Source: Bog-473 sp963721585
GTDB taxonomy: Bacteria; Actinomycetota; Acidimicrobiia; Acidimicrobiales; RAAP-2
Direction of reading: 5' to 3'
DNA length: 64,000 nt
Assembly: GCA_963721585.1 (NCBI GenBank)
Contig: CAVRJN010000001.1
Coordinates: 1-64,000, forward strand
A program made the translations under genes and the position numbers. How positions within the stretch are numbered: position 1 is the first letter of the stretch; the number at the start of each line of letters is the position of its first letter. The notes under the pieces are model-generated. The model was given only the letters and a program-made list of their open reading frames with translations. It was not told where the DNA came from and made no database searches. Positions 63,976-64,000 of the stretch are shown piece after piece.

Positions 63976-64000
63976 CCTTGACTCGGTTGAGGGATGGCGC

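Overview
The window is high-G+C DNA that reads as a draft contig from an actinobacterium, most probably class Acidimicrobiia. This is inferred from family content only: a SenX3/RegX3-type pair with an overlapping GTGA junction, a mycothiol-dependent-isomerase-type protein, the ctaA/ABC exporter/ctaB neighbourhood, SCO6880/TrbL/DUF6112 conjugation-type genes, an SCO6745-like protein, and a CAP protein with GYW..A.DGGVF..GDA.F.GS.GG propeller repeats. No 16S rRNA is present to settle it.

Layout. 1-2.9 kb (minus): end of a type IV-secretion/conjugation-like cluster (DUF6112 pilin-like, TrbL-like, a 24-residue ORF, SCO6880-like cut by the window edge). 3.2-7.5 kb (plus): SenX3-like kinase with an unusual insertion in its ATPase domain, RegX3-like regulator, secreted CAP/propeller protein. 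7.5-15 kb: MBL-fold hydrolase, DinB/MDMPI-like protein, serS, an ABC exporter, a TlpA-like thioredoxin, ctaB and ctaA (both broken by one extra base) and tRNA-Glu. 15-18.6 kb (minus): a TasA/camelysin-like export cassette with an ER-type signal peptidase fused to a DUF5305-like domain. 18.9-33.3 kb: VOC protein, Tat phospholipase C, endoglycoceramidase-like GH5, FUSC transporter, TfoX-like protein, MerR plus MFS, a Baeyer-Villiger-type monooxygenase and SDR, TetR, enoyl-CoA hydratase, a helical hypothetical protein and an SCO6745-like gene with an in-frame TAG.

33.4-64 kb: tRNA-Asp, tRNA-Phe, an IS3-type relic, and then a minus-strand operon of about 27 kb. The operon encodes a membrane-anchored coiled-coil protein, a giant repeat protein of about 5,650 residues (split here by two compensating frameshifts), a second giant of 2,690 residues and a TPR membrane protein, with gaps of 2 bp or overlaps. 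Beyond it lie an EAL-DICT signalling gene and an IS110 relic. The tRNA/IS borders and gene content suggest an accessory island devoted to an undescribed surface adhesin or fibre system.

Three genes elsewhere (SCO6880-like, ctaB, ctaA) and one site in the giant gene each carry one extra base, so base-calling or assembly error is a live explanation for the broken frames. Long near-identical repeats in the giant gene (645 bp in tandem, 1,568 bp as a direct pair) are also places where an assembly can collapse or expand.
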